Shown: positions 39,069 to 48,920 of the stretch, piece by piece
Layout of the letters: each line of letters starts with the position of its first letter
How positions within the stretch are numbered: position 1 is the first letter of the stretch
From: Bacillus chungangensis
GTDB lineage: Bacteria; Bacillota; Bacilli; Bacillales; Bacillaceae_C
Assembly: GCF_030812995.1 (NCBI RefSeq)
Contig: NZ_JAUSTT010000003.1
Location: 62,001-126,000 of the forward strand
DNA: 64,000 bases
Direction: 5' to 3'
Program-made: the position numbers and the translations under genes
The notes under the pieces: model-generated
Seen by the model: only the letters and a program-made list of their open reading frames with translations
What the model was told of the DNA's origin: nothing
The model's database searches: none

Positions 39069-40784
39069 TTAAAATAAGAAATATCTTTGTGCCATCGGCA
39101 ACTCACTTAACGGTTCACATTGAATACATTCCCCGTCTACTTTTACTTCATATGTCTCTGGATTAACGTCGATCTCAGGAGTTTTATTATTTAACTTCAT
39201 ATGTGCTTTAGAAATATTTCTGCAATTTTTCACCATACTGATCCGTTTTTGTAAACTTAATTTTTGTGGAATAGCATTTTCAACAGCGATTTTCGGTAAA
39301 AAGGTAATGCTTGTCTGATGGCATGCTTTACCGAAAGCACCATACATCCGGCGAGCCATAATTGGCTGCGGTGTTGGGATGGATGCATTAGAATCTCCTA
39401 CTTGGGCATAAACAGCCATTCCTCCTTTTAAGACGACCTCGGGTTTGACGCCAAAAAACATTGGATCCCAAAGAACAATATCAGCTAGTTTGCCAGTTTC
39501 AATCGATCCTATTTCATGGCTGACTCCTTGAGCAATTGCAGGATTAATTGTATATTTTGCCACAAACCTTTTTGCCCTGAAATTGTCCATGCCTTTTCCT
39601 TCATCCTCAGGCAAGGCACCTCTTTGTTTCTTCATTTTATCGGCTGTCTGCCATGTACGAATAATCACTTCTCCTACCCGTCCCATCGCTTGAGAGTCCG
39701 ATGACATGATGCTTAATACACCAAGATCATGCAAAATATCTTCAGCCGCTATCGTTTCGGGGCGAATTCTTGAATCGGCAAATGCAATATCTTCGGGGAC
39801 ATTTTGCGACAAATGATGGCAAACCATCAGCATGTCCAAATGTTCGTCAATCGTGTTAATCGTAAACGGCTTTGTCGGATTCGTCGACGCTGGCAGCACA
39901 TTTGCATAAGATGCCATTTTTAGCATATCTGGAGCATGCCCTCCACCTGCACCTTCGGTATGAAAAATATGAATAACCCGTCCATCGATTGCTTGCATCG
40001 TATTCTCAAGAAATCCTGCTTCATTTAATGTATCCGAATGAAGCGCGACTTGAATATCATATTGATCTGCTACAGTAAGGCTTTCATGAAGAGCCGAAGG
40101 TGTAGCTCCCCAATCTTCATGAATTTTTAATCCGATGGCTCCTGCCTTGATTTGCTCAATCAATGGCTCTTGACTAGAAGCGCTTCCTTTACCTAGTAAA
40201 CCAATATTAATTGGCAATTCATCTGCAGCTTCCAACATTCTATAGATGCTCCATTCACCAGGAGTGACGCTTGTTGCTTTCGACCCTGCAGCCGGTCCCG
40301 ATCCGCCCCCGATCATCGTTGTTGTACCTGACGAAAGGGCTACATCAACCTGATCAGGACTAATAAAGTGAATATGTGTATCAATCGCCCCAGCAGTTGC
40401 AATCAATCCTTCGCCGGCAAAGACTTCTGTTCCAACTCCAACAACCATGTTTGGATGAACACCGTCCATTGTAAGTGGGTTGCCGCCTTTGCCAATGCCG
40501 ACAATTCTCCCATCTTTAATCCCGATATCAGCTTTTATAATTCCTGTATAATCCAAGATAATGACATTCGTGATAATAACATCTAAAACACCTTGATTGC
40601 GGCTTTTAGTACCATTTTGGCCCATGTCTACTCTAAGCGACTTGCCGCCGCCAAATACACATTCATCACCATAGTATGTATAGTCTTTTTCAACCTCAAT
40701 CCATAGATCAGTATCTGCAAGCCGGATTTTATCTCCAACTGTAGGACCGTACATACTTGCATATCTTTTACGGGAAATTTTCAT
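39069..40784 (-). CDS. ureC: Urease alpha subunit (catalytic)
   Basis: 571 residues; every catalytic position of bacterial urease is present at the expected number: His137 and His139 (THIH), carbamylated Lys220 (GLKIHEDWG), His222, His249 (ALHSD), His275 ([14 protein letters not shown]), flap Cys322 and His323 (VCHHL), and Asp363 ([10 protein letters not shown]). It hydrolyses urea to ammonia and carbamate with two nickel ions in the cytoplasm. Its ATG overlaps the ureB stop by 4 bases. Length and sequence are normal, so an active enzyme is expected. Confidence 0.98.
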   Translation of the reverse strand: MKISRKRYASMYGPTVGDKIRLADTDLWIEVEKDYTYYGDECVFGGGKSLRVDMGQNGTKSRNQGVLDVIITNVIILDYTGIIKADIGIKDGRIVGIGKGGNPLTMDGVHPNMVVGVGTEVFAGEGLIATAGAIDTHIHFISPDQVDVALSSGTTTMIGGGSGPAAGSKATSVTPGEWSIYRMLEAADELPINIGLLGKGSASSQEPLIEQIKAGAIGLKIHEDWGATPSALHESLTVADQYDIQVALHSDTLNEAGFLENTMQAIDGRVIHIFHTEGAGGGHAPDMLKMASYANVLPASTNPTKPFTINTIDEHLDMLMVCHHLSQNVPEDIAFADSRIRPETIAAEDILHDLGVLSIMSSDSQAMGRVGEVIIRTWQTADKMKKQRGALPEDEGKGMDNFRAKRFVAKYTINPAIAQGVSHEIGSIETGKLADIVLWDPMFFGVKPEVVLKGGMAVYAQVGDSNASIPTPQPIMARRMYGAFGKACHQTSITFLPKIAVENAIPQKLSLQKRISMVKNCRNISKAHMKLNNKTPEIDVNPETYEVKVDGECIQCEPLSELPMAQRYFLF

Positions 40785-41134
40785 TCATTAACCAGCTCCC
40801 TAAAATGGTGATGATCCACTTTGTCTACTATTTTCTGCTTATCTAAATCGCTATTCATTTCTAGTTTGTAATCTTCGCCGCCAAATACAGTCAGTTCTAT
40901 TTCCTTTTCCTCACCAGGTTCAAATCGAACAGCCGTGCCTGCAGGAATGTTTAAATGCATGCCGAATGTTGCTTCTCGATGAAAAACCAAGTATTGGTTT
41001 GCCTGAACAAAAGGATAATGAGAACCAATTTGAATCGGACGATCCCCTGTATTGCTAACACGAAGTCGTTTTGTCTTACGGCCAATATTCATTTCTATAT
41101 CTCCATCAGCTACCTTGTATTCTCCAGGTATCAA
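40781..41134 (-). CDS. ureB: Urease beta subunit
   Basis: 117 residues beginning [14 protein letters not shown] and containing [15 protein letters not shown] and [16 protein letters not shown], all diagnostic of UreB. It is a structural subunit of the (alpha beta gamma)3 complex. The start is a TTG (41134) behind AAGGAGG. It follows ureA by 24 bases. Confidence 0.97.
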   Translation of the reverse strand: MIPGEYKVADGDIEMNIGRKTKRLRVSNTGDRPIQIGSHYPFVQANQYLVFHREATFGMHLNIPAGTAVRFEPGEEKEIELTVFGGEDYKLEMNSDLDKQKIVDKVDHHHFRELVNE

Positions 41135-41158
41135 TACAGTTTCCTCCTTTAAGATGTA

Positions 41159-41461
41159 TTATTGAATTGGAGAGTGAACTGTTACTAGCTTCGTGCCGTC
41201 AGGAAATGTAGCTTCTACTTGCACATCCAAAATCATTTCAGGAACACCTTCCATGACATCGTCTATTGTCAGCACATGCTTCCCTTCACTCATTAATTGG
41301 GCAACCGTTTTGCCTTCTCTTGCCCCTTCTAAAATAAAGCGGCTAATAAGGGCAACTGCTTCTGGATAATTCAATTTCAATCCTTTTTCTTTTCGTTGCA
41401 TGGCTAACTCTCCAGCGAAATAAAGCAATAATTTTTCTCTTTCAACTGGATTTAACTTCAA
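41159..41461 (-). CDS. ureA: Urease gamma subunit
   Basis: 100 residues, the standard gamma-subunit length, when started at the TTG at 41461 ([12 protein letters not shown]), which has GAGGTGG upstream. A GTG three codons earlier is the other option. [20 protein letters not shown] and [18 protein letters not shown] are diagnostic. It is the first gene of the urease operon, preceded by a leader region without genes. Confidence 0.97.
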   Translation of the reverse strand: MKLNPVEREKLLLYFAGELAMQRKEKGLKLNYPEAVALISRFILEGAREGKTVAQLMSEGKHVLTIDDVMEGVPEMILDVQVEATFPDGTKLVTVHSPIQ

Positions 41462-42219
41462 GTTTCCCACCTCTTCAGAAATATGAGAATATTAAGTTTT
41501 ATTTTTATTAATTTTTTACTATACATCTGTATGAAAAACGAATATAAAATACTATTACCGGTAATGGTGAACTACAGGGCTGTAGCATTGTGAGTTGAAC
41601 TCATTTTATTTGGAGGAAGATGTCAAAATTGGGGAGACTTTATTTTGACAAGTAAAATATACCATGATTCTACATAAATTTACAATACAAAATTCAGAAA
41701 AAATTCTTACTTTTTTTTAAGACTTATTACTTATTCAGACTTAATATCCACTTATTCCTTTATTTTTTATTTAGTTTAAAAATTTTGTTATTTGTTTTTT
41801 AATGATATTTTATGACAGATTTTCCGAATAAGAAAGCTCATGAAGGGTGTTAACTCGTCTTTAGACTGGGATGAGAGTAAGGCAGATAACGGGGTAGCTT
41901 TACTACTTTCATTGTTTAAAATATGTCTCTGTTTTAGATAGGATAAAGATACATGTCCCTAAAATCCGTCATGTCAAAGACGTTAAAACATTTAGAACAC
42001 TCGATAAGCTAACTCGTTTGGTAACAGAACGAGTGCCGTATCTGCTATATACACTAAATATAGAGTGGTGATAGCACAGCGCAATTTGGCACGTCAACTG
42101 TAGCAGAAATGCACTCGGTGTCTGGTAGCAAGAATCCCACAGACATTAGTCCACTGCGGTTTTAGCTGTGGGAGTTTCAAACAATCAAAGACTGTCCTTC
42201 TGTAAAAAAAGAACAGCCT
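41462..42219. other. Urease upstream region with an IS605-like end
   Basis: No gene. Near ureA there are two small palindromes, ATTACCGGTAAT (41554-41565) and CTACAGGGCTGTAG (41572-41585), and on the minus strand a possible promoter TTGTAA-N18-TATATT around 41655-41690. I found no clear GlnR/TnrA box. From about 41870 to 42180 the composition changes and an IS605-like end is seen. Confidence 0.5.
41990..42180 (+). mobile_element. IS200/IS605-like right-end remnant
   Basis: A structured, GC-richer stretch ending in a hairpin CCCACAG/CTGTGGG (42136-42142, 42166-42172) followed by AGTTTCAA, as found at the right ends and guide-RNA scaffolds downstream of tnpB genes. No tnpB frame is present, so it is a decayed end. 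Confidence 0.5.
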
Positions 42220-42222
42220 TTA
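42187..42222 (-). terminator. Terminator of the MATE gene
   Basis: An imperfect hairpin (AAAGGCTGTTCTT pairing with AGGACAGTCTTT) at the 3' end of the MATE gene, followed by GATTGTTTG on the minus strand. Confidence 0.6.
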
Positions 42223-43551
42223 GAATCTTCGTCGTTTTTGATACAAATAAATTGTCAACAGAACAAGAAACTCTGACATTGGAATCGCTAGCCAAACACC
42301 GTTAACTCCAAAAAGAGGCGGTAGAATGAATAAAAAGACTATCATCATAAGAATTTCCCGCGATGCCGTTATCCACGTAGCCATCCGAACATGTCCAACA
42401 GATTGATAATATGTCATCATGACAAAATTTGTGCCCATAAACAGATAGGCAATAAAGAATAACTTTATCCCTGTTGCAGATAAATGCTTAATACTATCTG
42501 GAAAGTCTCCAAAAATCGCTACAATAGGTTTTGCGGCGAATTGTCCGATAAAGAAAAACAATACGCCTGCTCCAACCGCTGTCCAGACGGCAATCCTAAT
42601 TGTTTGTTGTTTACGCTCGTGCCTTTTAGCGCCGTGATAATAACTTACTAATGGCTGAATCGCCGCTCCCATGCCAAGAAACATCATCAGCATCACACTA
42701 TGAACATAATTTAGAACGGAAAAAGCGGCAACACCATCCGTACCGGCTATACGTTCTAAAGTAATATTATGTGCAATCGTAAAAACTGAGATGCCGACTT
42801 CGGCCAAAAAGCTTGGAAAGCCAATAATCATCGTCTGAACAAAAAGGCTCTTTTCAAACTTAAAGCGGACAAGGCGCAAATTACTCGATTTCTTAAAAAA
42901 ATGAATAGAAAGCACGATGATGCCGAGAAATGCTGCCAAGATTGTACTAAAAGCTGCACCAGCAACACCTAGGTTTAATTTATACAGAAAAACATAGTTC
43001 AATGCAATATTGGAAAATGCTGTTATTATTAAGGCTAACATTGCAAGATTGGGATCGCCGTCATTTCTTACAAATACACTAAACGCATTTTCAATCGTGA
43101 ACACAAAACCAAACAGAAGTAAAACATTCATATAACGAGATACAAAAGGATATGTCTCTTCATTTGCACCAAGCGCATATGCAAGTGGTTCACGGAATAG
43201 AAAAGCAATAAGACCAATGATTAACGTTGCCCCAAAAATAAAAACAAGTGAGTGTGTAAAAATGAACTGGGCCCGCTTTTTCTTTTTTGCCCCCATCGTT
43301 TGTGAGTACTGAGTTGCTGCACCAATCCCAATCCAAAGCGACATCGCTAAAAATATCGTGTAAACTGGTCCAGCGATTCCTACTCCAGCTAGCGCAATAG
43401 GGCCAAGCCTGTTGCCAACCATCACGCCGTCGACAACAAAATTTACTGCCATCAAAAGCATTCCAACTAGAGATGGAATTAAATACCTGACAAATGTACG
43501 TCCTACAGGTTGAGTATCAAGATGATTTATCTTTGCTTGTTGAACACCCAT
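42220..43551 (-). CDS. MATE-family efflux transporter
   Basis: 443 residues with about 12 membrane segments in two homologous halves, typical of MATE cation/drug exporters of the DinF/NorM type (SLVGMLLMAVNFVVDGVMVG near the start). It exports organic cations in exchange for Na+ or H+; the substrate is unknown. It lies 68 bases after the tetR-type gene on the same strand, so both are probably one regulated unit. GGAGAAG precedes the ATG. Confidence 0.92.
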   Translation of the reverse strand: MGVQQAKINHLDTQPVGRTFVRYLIPSLVGMLLMAVNFVVDGVMVGNRLGPIALAGVGIAGPVYTIFLAMSLWIGIGAATQYSQTMGAKKKKRAQFIFTHSLVFIFGATLIIGLIAFLFREPLAYALGANEETYPFVSRYMNVLLLFGFVFTIENAFSVFVRNDGDPNLAMLALIITAFSNIALNYVFLYKLNLGVAGAAFSTILAAFLGIIVLSIHFFKKSSNLRLVRFKFEKSLFVQTMIIGFPSFLAEVGISVFTIAHNITLERIAGTDGVAAFSVLNYVHSVMLMMFLGMGAAIQPLVSYYHGAKRHERKQQTIRIAVWTAVGAGVLFFFIGQFAAKPIVAIFGDFPDSIKHLSATGIKLFFIAYLFMGTNFVMMTYYQSVGHVRMATWITASREILMMIVFLFILPPLFGVNGVWLAIPMSEFLVLLTIYLYQKRRRF

Positions 43552-43619
43552 ACTATCTTCTCCTAAATGAAACTAATGTGACTCATTTCAATATGAATAA
43601 TCATGTTTTGGAGTATTCA

Positions 43620-44192
43620 TTATCTTGATGTTAATCCTCTCCAAAAAATTTCCCAGGCTGCATCTGCTTTCGACTTTGCCCGTTCCTTGCCGCTATAGAC
43701 CAGTTCGACACATACAGCATCTAGTACAGCCAAATATGCTAACGCCCCTGTTCGTGCATCGACAGCATGCACCACCCGTTCTTCTAGCGCCCTCTGAAAA
43801 ATGGAAAGCACTAAGGGTTCCATTTGATCTTGAAGCTCGTATATCTTTTTCATAATCACTTCATGCAAGTGTTCTGGTGGGAAAAAGGACATACGCAGCC
43901 CAAATCTAAAACCTTCTTCTAAATCAAACCGCTCCATGTAGATATGCAAAAATTGAGAAAGTAAATCTTTAACAGGAACATTCCTTTTCTGGAGCCATTG
44001 CTTTGAAAAACGATATTCTTCTTCCAACGCTTCATCCAGCACCTTTAAAAACAAATCATCTTTTCCTTTATAATGAGAATAAATCGACTGTTTCTTTATT
44101 CCTACTTCCTCAGCTATTTGCGCAAGTGATGCGCCTTCAAATCCGTTGCGCGAAAAGAATTTCATTGCTTGTCTCCTAATTTCTGCTTTCAT
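43620..44192 (-). CDS. TetR-family transcriptional regulator
   Basis: 190 residues with an N-terminal TetR HTH (about 5-50: FEGASLAQIAEEVGIKKQSI, YSHYKGKDDLF) and a helical ligand domain. A perfect palindrome ACGAACGTTCGT lies 18 bases upstream of the start and should be its operator, giving autorepression and control of the MATE gene. The inducer is unknown. GGAGGG precedes the ATG. Confidence 0.93.
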   Translation of the reverse strand: MKAEIRRQAMKFFSRNGFEGASLAQIAEEVGIKKQSIYSHYKGKDDLFLKVLDEALEEEYRFSKQWLQKRNVPVKDLLSQFLHIYMERFDLEEGFRFGLRMSFFPPEHLHEVIMKKIYELQDQMEPLVLSIFQRALEERVVHAVDARTGALAYLAVLDAVCVELVYSGKERAKSKADAAWEIFWRGLTSR

Positions 44193-44209
44193 TTCTGTCC
44201 ACCCTCCTA

Positions 44210-44221
44210 ACGAACGTTCGT
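44210..44221. promoter_or_regulatory. TetR operator palindrome
   Basis: ACGAACGTTCGT is a perfect 12-bp palindrome between the promoter region and the start of the TetR gene, of the shape bound by many TetR-family repressors. Confidence 0.75.
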
Positions 44222-44343
44222 CAGTATAACTTTAACAGGATTTAAAAATAAGCTCAAGTATTAGTTAATTACAACTATTTGCAGATTTATCACCACCAAG
44301 GAAAAAGGACTGCCATGAACAGCAGTCCCACACTATCACAGAT

Positions 44344-45135
44344 TTATTTGTCTAAATACAAGGCTGCTGCCTCATAAATCGATTGCGTTCCGTATTCTTT
44401 CAGCTTCTGTAGCATCTCTTCGTTAGAATGAAAAGGTATTGTTTCCTCTTGTCCATCTATCCATCTTCGATGAAATCGATTTTCTGTAATCGATACGGTA
44501 CCATCCATCAAGATTTGAGCAAAAAGGAATTTTTCATTGAAAGGAGAATCCTGATGGCAGTGAATTAATTTCTTCATGCGGTTGATGTCTTCCCAGCCGA
44601 TAGCATCTGGATAAAAAGCATAACGCAATTCCCAGCAAGCCTTCGTTAGATGTTCGAAGACGATCGATCCTCTTTCCGTTTTTTCAGTCCTTAGCCGATA
44701 CGTACCTGAAGGAGATACAACCGGTTCTCCGTCCAATTGCAACGGCTGTAGACACAAGTTATTGCCGAATCCGCTGTCGATTAAATAAAGTTTGTGATCT
44801 TTTTTGTAAAGGTTGATTGCATGTGTCCGATCAATGACCCATTTTCCTTCCGACCAAATTGTAGCTGCTGCAAGAATGACATCAAATCCTAATTGTATTA
44901 ATACGAGGTGAAGCAACCCGTTTAATTCATAACAAAGGCCTCCACGCTCTTTATTTAACATTTTCTCTATCAGAAATGATTCCGTTATCGACCGTTCATC
45001 ACGAAGAAGAACATCTAGGTTTTCAAATGGGAACAGACGGGAAAATTGTTCCTGAATAAAACGTAAACGATCCAAATCATTTTCTAATTGAAAATAGCCT
45101 TCCTTCTCTAATAGTGGTTGCATTAAAATAGTCAT
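44344..45135 (-). CDS. nat: Arylamine N-acetyltransferase
   Basis: About 263 residues with the Cys-His-Asp triad in family motifs: RGGLCYELN (catalytic Cys), RTHAINLY (His) and LIDSGFG (Asp). It transfers acetyl from acetyl-CoA to arylamines or hydrazines in the cytoplasm. The ATG at 45135 is preferred, with AAGG about 8 bases upstream; the frame's GTG three codons earlier overlaps that site. It is a single gene between the TetR and amidase genes. Acetylation of aromatic amines such as tyramine is conceivable but speculative. Confidence 0.9.
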   Translation of the reverse strand: MTILMQPLLEKEGYFQLENDLDRLRFIQEQFSRLFPFENLDVLLRDERSITESFLIEKMLNKERGGLCYELNGLLHLVLIQLGFDVILAAATIWSEGKWVIDRTHAINLYKKDHKLYLIDSGFGNNLCLQPLQLDGEPVVSPSGTYRLRTEKTERGSIVFEHLTKACWELRYAFYPDAIGWEDINRMKKLIHCHQDSPFNEKFLFAQILMDGTVSITENRFHRRWIDGQEETIPFHSNEEMLQKLKEYGTQSIYEAAALYLDK

Positions 45136-45241
45136 TTTCTTCACCTTTCAATCATTTATTTACAGTAGTGTATCAATTATCTGAAATAAACGAAAGGCAT
45201 ATAATATTTCCTTTTTCGATTATGACCATGCTGTATATGCT

Positions 45242-45943
45242 TCACTTGACATGCCCCTGCGTAAAATATTGTTTTAGTCCGTTTACTATTGCCTGAGCTG
45301 TACGTACTTGCCCATCGCTATCCAACATCGCTGCTTCTTCTTTATTGTTCGTCAGATAACCAATTTCGGCTAAAACAGCTGGAACTTCACTATAAACAAG
45401 TACTTTCCAATCCTGCTTACGTACATTTCGATCCCGGAAACCCTGTGCTTTGATGAGATGTTCATGTAAGACATAAGCCAATTGCCTGCTGCTATTGGCA
45501 TAATAATAGGTCTCGGTTCCACTTACTTCTGAATCGCTAAACGTATTTCCGTGGATAGATATAAAGGCGTCAGCGCCTAATTCATTGGCAAATTTTGCTC
45601 GATCCGCCAAAGCTACGTAAGTATCGTCAGCCCTTGTTAAATAGGGTTCAAACATTCGTTCTTGTTTAAGCAACTCGTATATTTTCTTGGAGAGAGCAAG
45701 CGTGTACTCCTTTTCCTCTTTACCGCTTGCCCCATTAGCCCCCGGATCCTTTCCTCCATGCCCGGCATCGATCACAATTTTGTAAATAGAGTTCGCTTTA
45801 ACTGATGTACCCGTAGTCAATCCTACAAATAACGGAGAGTGTTTATATATTTCAATCGTTATAAAAGTAATGAAAAGCACACATAGTACTAATATAACAA
45901 CGTTTTTTCTCCTTAAATGAATGGGTATTTTTTGTCTTTTCAT
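45242..45943 (-). CDS. N-acetylmuramoyl-L-alanine amidase (Amidase_3)
   Basis: About 233 residues starting MKRQKIPIHLRRK, with an N-terminal membrane anchor (about 14-35) and an Amidase_3 domain (about 52-230). Zinc ligands are in DAGHGG, the Glu of GKEEKEYT and the His of FISIHGN; the catalytic Glu is in VLAEIGYLTN. It cleaves the amide link between muramic acid and the stem peptide outside the membrane; CwlD-like proteins have this size and anchor, so a role in spore cortex is possible. The ATG at 45943 has GGGAG 5 bases upstream; the frame's longer N-terminus is not protein-like. Confidence 0.9.
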   Translation of the reverse strand: MKRQKIPIHLRRKNVVILVLCVLFITFITIEIYKHSPLFVGLTTGTSVKANSIYKIVIDAGHGGKDPGANGASGKEEKEYTLALSKKIYELLKQERMFEPYLTRADDTYVALADRAKFANELGADAFISIHGNTFSDSEVSGTETYYYANSSRQLAYVLHEHLIKAQGFRDRNVRKQDWKVLVYSEVPAVLAEIGYLTNNKEEAAMLDSDGQVRTAQAIVNGLKQYFTQGHVK

Positions 45944-46332
45944 GTCTGCTCCCTTTCCAACTAAAGCATTACATCTTTCATTATAAAACCACCTTATCGT
46001 TATCTTGTGCCACCTTTCACTTAAGTAGTCATGACCCTTTTCGTATATAAAAACTTCCATCAGTGGAAGTTTTCTCACACCATCTAACTAAAAATGTGAT
46101 GTTTTGCAGCTTTCCTATACGATTGCCAATCCAATCAACCTTTATTTTAAGCTCCTTGCTTAAACAATTAAGTTTAGAAGCAAGGTTTCATTTTTGTTAC
46201 GGATATAGGGTTAAAATCATTTGTTATTTCCATAACATGAAAAATGAGCAAATTTTCATTTGACTAAATACATCTATTTATGTAATATATAAATTACATT
46301 ATGTAATATATATATTGCATAGGGGTGATTAT
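45944..46332. other. Divergent region between amidase and XRE genes
   Basis: No gene. It has a hairpin AAAACTTCCA/TGGAAGTTTT (46050-46073), a second hairpin CCTTGCTT/AAGCAAGG (46154-46185), and the repeated operator-like words before the XRE gene. Confidence 0.5.
46280..46307. promoter_or_regulatory. Repeated operator-like words before the XRE gene
   Basis: ATGTAAT, ATTACAT and again ATGTAAT form two overlapping inverted repeats about 26 bases upstream of the start, a likely autoregulatory site for the XRE protein. Confidence 0.6.
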
Positions 46333-46527
46333 TTGAAAAACAGAGTAAAGTTGGCGCGTGTTGAAAAATCGATTACGCAAGAGCAATTGGCTCTGCGGGT
46401 AAAAGCAACTAGGCAGACGATCGGATTAATTGAAAAAGGGAAATATAATCCAAGTCTTCAGCTTTGTATTGCCATTGCAAAAACGTTAGACAAAACACTT
46501 GACGATTTATTTTGGGAGGTCGAATAG
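46333..46527 (+). CDS. XRE-family regulator
   Basis: 64 residues, a single Cro/CI-type HTH (ITQEQLALRVKATRQTIGLI, EKGKYNPSLQLCIAIAKTL), ending with DDLFWEVE as in the small YozG/DUF-linked regulators. The TTG at 46333 is chosen as start because AGGGGTG is directly upstream. It precedes a membrane-protein gene by 1 base and probably represses the pair. Confidence 0.88.
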   Translation: MKNRVKLARVEKSITQEQLALRVKATRQTIGLIEKGKYNPSLQLCIAIAKTLDKTLDDLFWEVE

Positions 46528-46528
46528 G

Positions 46529-47005
46529 ATGGAAAAATCATGGTTGTCTTTTCTCTTGCCAGATGATGAATATAAGGAACGAAAAGTTGTTTATTTTTTA
46601 GCAGAGGGTTCCATTATTCTACTCTCTGTGCTCGTAATCATGTTTAGCGTCAATCGAATATTGCCGCAATGGGGGCTAAGTGTGGAGTTCGTATTGGGGG
46701 TAAGTATCGTTGCTTTTCTATTTTACGTGTTCATAAGGTACTTGTTCTCAGGAATTGAATATACAAATGTTTCTACAGAACAAGAATTTTCAAAAGAAAA
46801 AGGTCATATCATCTTTAAATCCATTACATTTATGGTTATTTTTTCAATTGTGTATTTATTGTTTTTTGGTATCACCCGTACACAGAAAGAATGGTTTGAA
46901 CTGATTATTCTTCTGCTGTTAGCTGGTTTTTTCATATTTTTAGTGGACTATATTTCACTAAAACGTTCATATAAGAAAAACAAAGAGCTATTAGATGACG
47001 AATAG
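46529..47005 (+). CDS. Membrane protein partnered with XRE regulator
   Basis: About 158 residues starting MEKSWLSFLLPDDEY, with GGAGG upstream inside the end of the XRE gene. Four hydrophobic segments are visible (about 22-42, 54-72, 102-120 and 127-147). It resembles the DUF3278-like membrane proteins that accompany small XRE regulators; the function is unknown. A terminator follows. Confidence 0.7.
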   Translation: MEKSWLSFLLPDDEYKERKVVYFLAEGSIILLSVLVIMFSVNRILPQWGLSVEFVLGVSIVAFLFYVFIRYLFSGIEYTNVSTEQEFSKEKGHIIFKSITFMVIFSIVYLLFFGITRTQKEWFELIILLLLAGFFIFLVDYISLKRSYKKNKELLDDE

Positions 47006-47073
47006 TCATTGTATGAGGTGAGCTATAGAATGAAGCCTCCATCATCTAGTATTATTTTGTGACATCGATTCGA

Positions 47074-47105
47074 GAAGCTTTCCAAAAGGAATTTGGGAAA
47101 GCTTC
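47074..47105 (+). terminator. Terminator of the XRE/membrane-protein pair
   Basis: Arms GAAGCTTTCC and GGAAAGCTTC around 12 bases, followed at a short distance by CCTTTTTT on the plus strand. Confidence 0.65.
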
Positions 47106-47302
47106 TTCAAATTGTCCTTTTTTGATGTCGTTGACACTCATTTATACCTTCATTTCACCATTTTTAAAAAATAAGGTGAGAAGTCAGAGATGAGGAAGAA
47201 GCCTCCTTTCAATGACCTCGACTTCTTCGATTATTCAACTCTTAACCTAGAGGAGGCTTACGAAAGCGCAAGTTTGGTAACAGCACCAGGCTTCTATAAC
47301 GT

Positions 47303-48532
47303 TTATACATCCTTTTTATTTCTAGAAAGATATAAAAAACTCATAATCGCAACAGCATGGCAAATAAGCATGACAACTCCCATCGGAACTGCTGTATCGT
47401 TCCCTGCTATTCCGACTAAAGGCGCTGCTAATGCACCTAAAACAAAAGGCAGCAGACCAAGCAGCGCAGATGCACTGCCTGCAGATTTTTCTTGGCTTTG
47501 CATTGCCAGCGAAAAGCTAGTTGTTGAAACGATTCCTACACTTGCGATTGCAATAAACAAAGGAATTAGAACAGGAATAAGACCAGCTTCAGTAATAATC
47601 ATGATAAGCATTAGACCGCTTCCGAAAATAGCTAGAATGAGGCCAGCTGTCAACAGCTTCGTTTCACTGACTTTATCAACTAATTTTCCTGTCATTTGCG
47701 TAGCTAATATGATGCCAATGCCATTCACTGCAAAGACAATGCTAAACCCTTGAGGTGAAAGCCCAAAGATATCTTGAAGAACAAAAGGTGAACCTGAAAT
47801 ATATGCAAACATCGCAGCCATGACAAAACCTTGAGTAAGGCTATACCCGATAAAAACTTTATCGACTATTAAGCTTTTAAAAGTCAATAAAGTAGATTTG
47901 ACCCCACCTTGCGATTTTCGTTCTTTTGGTAGTGTTTCAGGCAATCCAATCAGAACTGCAACATACATGATCAAGCCAATTATCGCCAACACACCAAAAA
48001 CTCCATGCCAAGTGACATATTTAAGCAGCTGTCCTCCTGCTATCGGAGCAGCAATCGGTGCAACTCCATTTACCAGCATCAGCAAGGCGAAAAATTTTGT
48101 CAGTTCTTTTCCAGCATACAAGTCGCGAACAATTGCCCGTGAAATAACAATCCCTGCTGCTCCAGCAATTCCTTGCAGCAAACGCATCGCAATCAGACTC
48201 CAAATAGAGGGAATCAACATGCACAGAACAGAAGCGATCGTAAATATGACTAGGCCTATCATAAGCGGTTTTCGACGGCCGTATATATCACTAAGAGGCC
48301 CCATAATTAACTGTCCAAGTGCCAAACCAAGTAAACAAGCTGTTAAACTGAGCTGTGCAATCGATACAGTCGTTCCGAAATCATTTGCTAAAATTGGCAA
48401 AGACGGCAAATACATGTCAATGGACAAAGGGCCAAAGGCTGATAATGATCCAAGCAGTAAAGCCATAAATATACGGTTGGCATCACCTTTATTAGTAGGA
48501 TAATATGCTTCTTTTGCTAATGTATTTTTCAT
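47303..48532 (-). CDS. MFS exporter, Bcr/CflA family
   Basis: 409 residues with 12 membrane segments. GQLIMGPLSDIYGRRKPLMIGL is the family's motif A region and FGPLSIDMYLPSLPILANDF the diagnostic N-terminus of Bcr/CflA (DHA1) transporters. It exports drugs or small metabolites by proton antiport; the substrate is not predictable. Transcribed alone; there is no linked regulator. Confidence 0.92.
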   Translation of the reverse strand: MKNTLAKEAYYPTNKGDANRIFMALLLGSLSAFGPLSIDMYLPSLPILANDFGTTVSIAQLSLTACLLGLALGQLIMGPLSDIYGRRKPLMIGLVIFTIASVLCMLIPSIWSLIAMRLLQGIAGAAGIVISRAIVRDLYAGKELTKFFALLMLVNGVAPIAAPIAGGQLLKYVTWHGVFGVLAIIGLIMYVAVLIGLPETLPKERKSQGGVKSTLLTFKSLIVDKVFIGYSLTQGFVMAAMFAYISGSPFVLQDIFGLSPQGFSIVFAVNGIGIILATQMTGKLVDKVSETKLLTAGLILAIFGSGLMLIMIITEAGLIPVLIPLFIAIASVGIVSTTSFSLAMQSQEKSAGSASALLGLLPFVLGALAAPLVGIAGNDTAVPMGVVMLICHAVAIMSFLYLSRNKKDV

Positions 48533-48718
48533 TCATAAACCTCTTCCTAAAACAATTAATAAATCAAAACTATATTCTCTATATCAATATATCCCGCACT
48601 TACTAGAAAAAGAATTTATAAGATCAAAAATCTTATCTAAATATAAGTCAGTGTCACTTGCCACTTATATAGAATAAATAGATATTATACAGCACATTCT
48701 ATTGTTATTCAAAAATTT

Positions 48719-48755
48719 GCACCAATTCCAATCGTGCAGCCTTTGGAATTGGTGC
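48719..48755 (-). terminator. Hairpin between tnpC fragment and MFS gene
   Basis: Perfect 13-base arms GCACCAATTCCAA and TTGGAATTGGTGC around 11 bases; on the minus strand AAATTTTTG follows. Probably a terminator for leftward reading out of the chemoreceptor/tnpC region. Confidence 0.6.
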
Positions 48756-48920
48756 TCTATAACGCCAAAAACCCCGCAAAATAATTCAGTTATCAGCGGG
48801 CTACGTCTAACTTTTTTCTTTGCTGAGTCGATTATGGCTCAAATTTATCCTGTCAAAGCTTCCCTGGATGGATCTGCTACTCTCTTCATTTATCCAACGC
48901 AACTACACAATTGAATAAAG

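Noticed and set aside
46050-46073. Hairpin AAAACTTCCA/TGGAAGTTTT as a terminator of a plus-strand gene
   Set aside because: No plus-strand gene ends upstream of it; its role is undetermined.
47190-47753. 187-codon plus-strand ORF
   Set aside because: Mostly antisense to the Bcr/CflA exporter, whose minus-strand frame is clearly the real gene.
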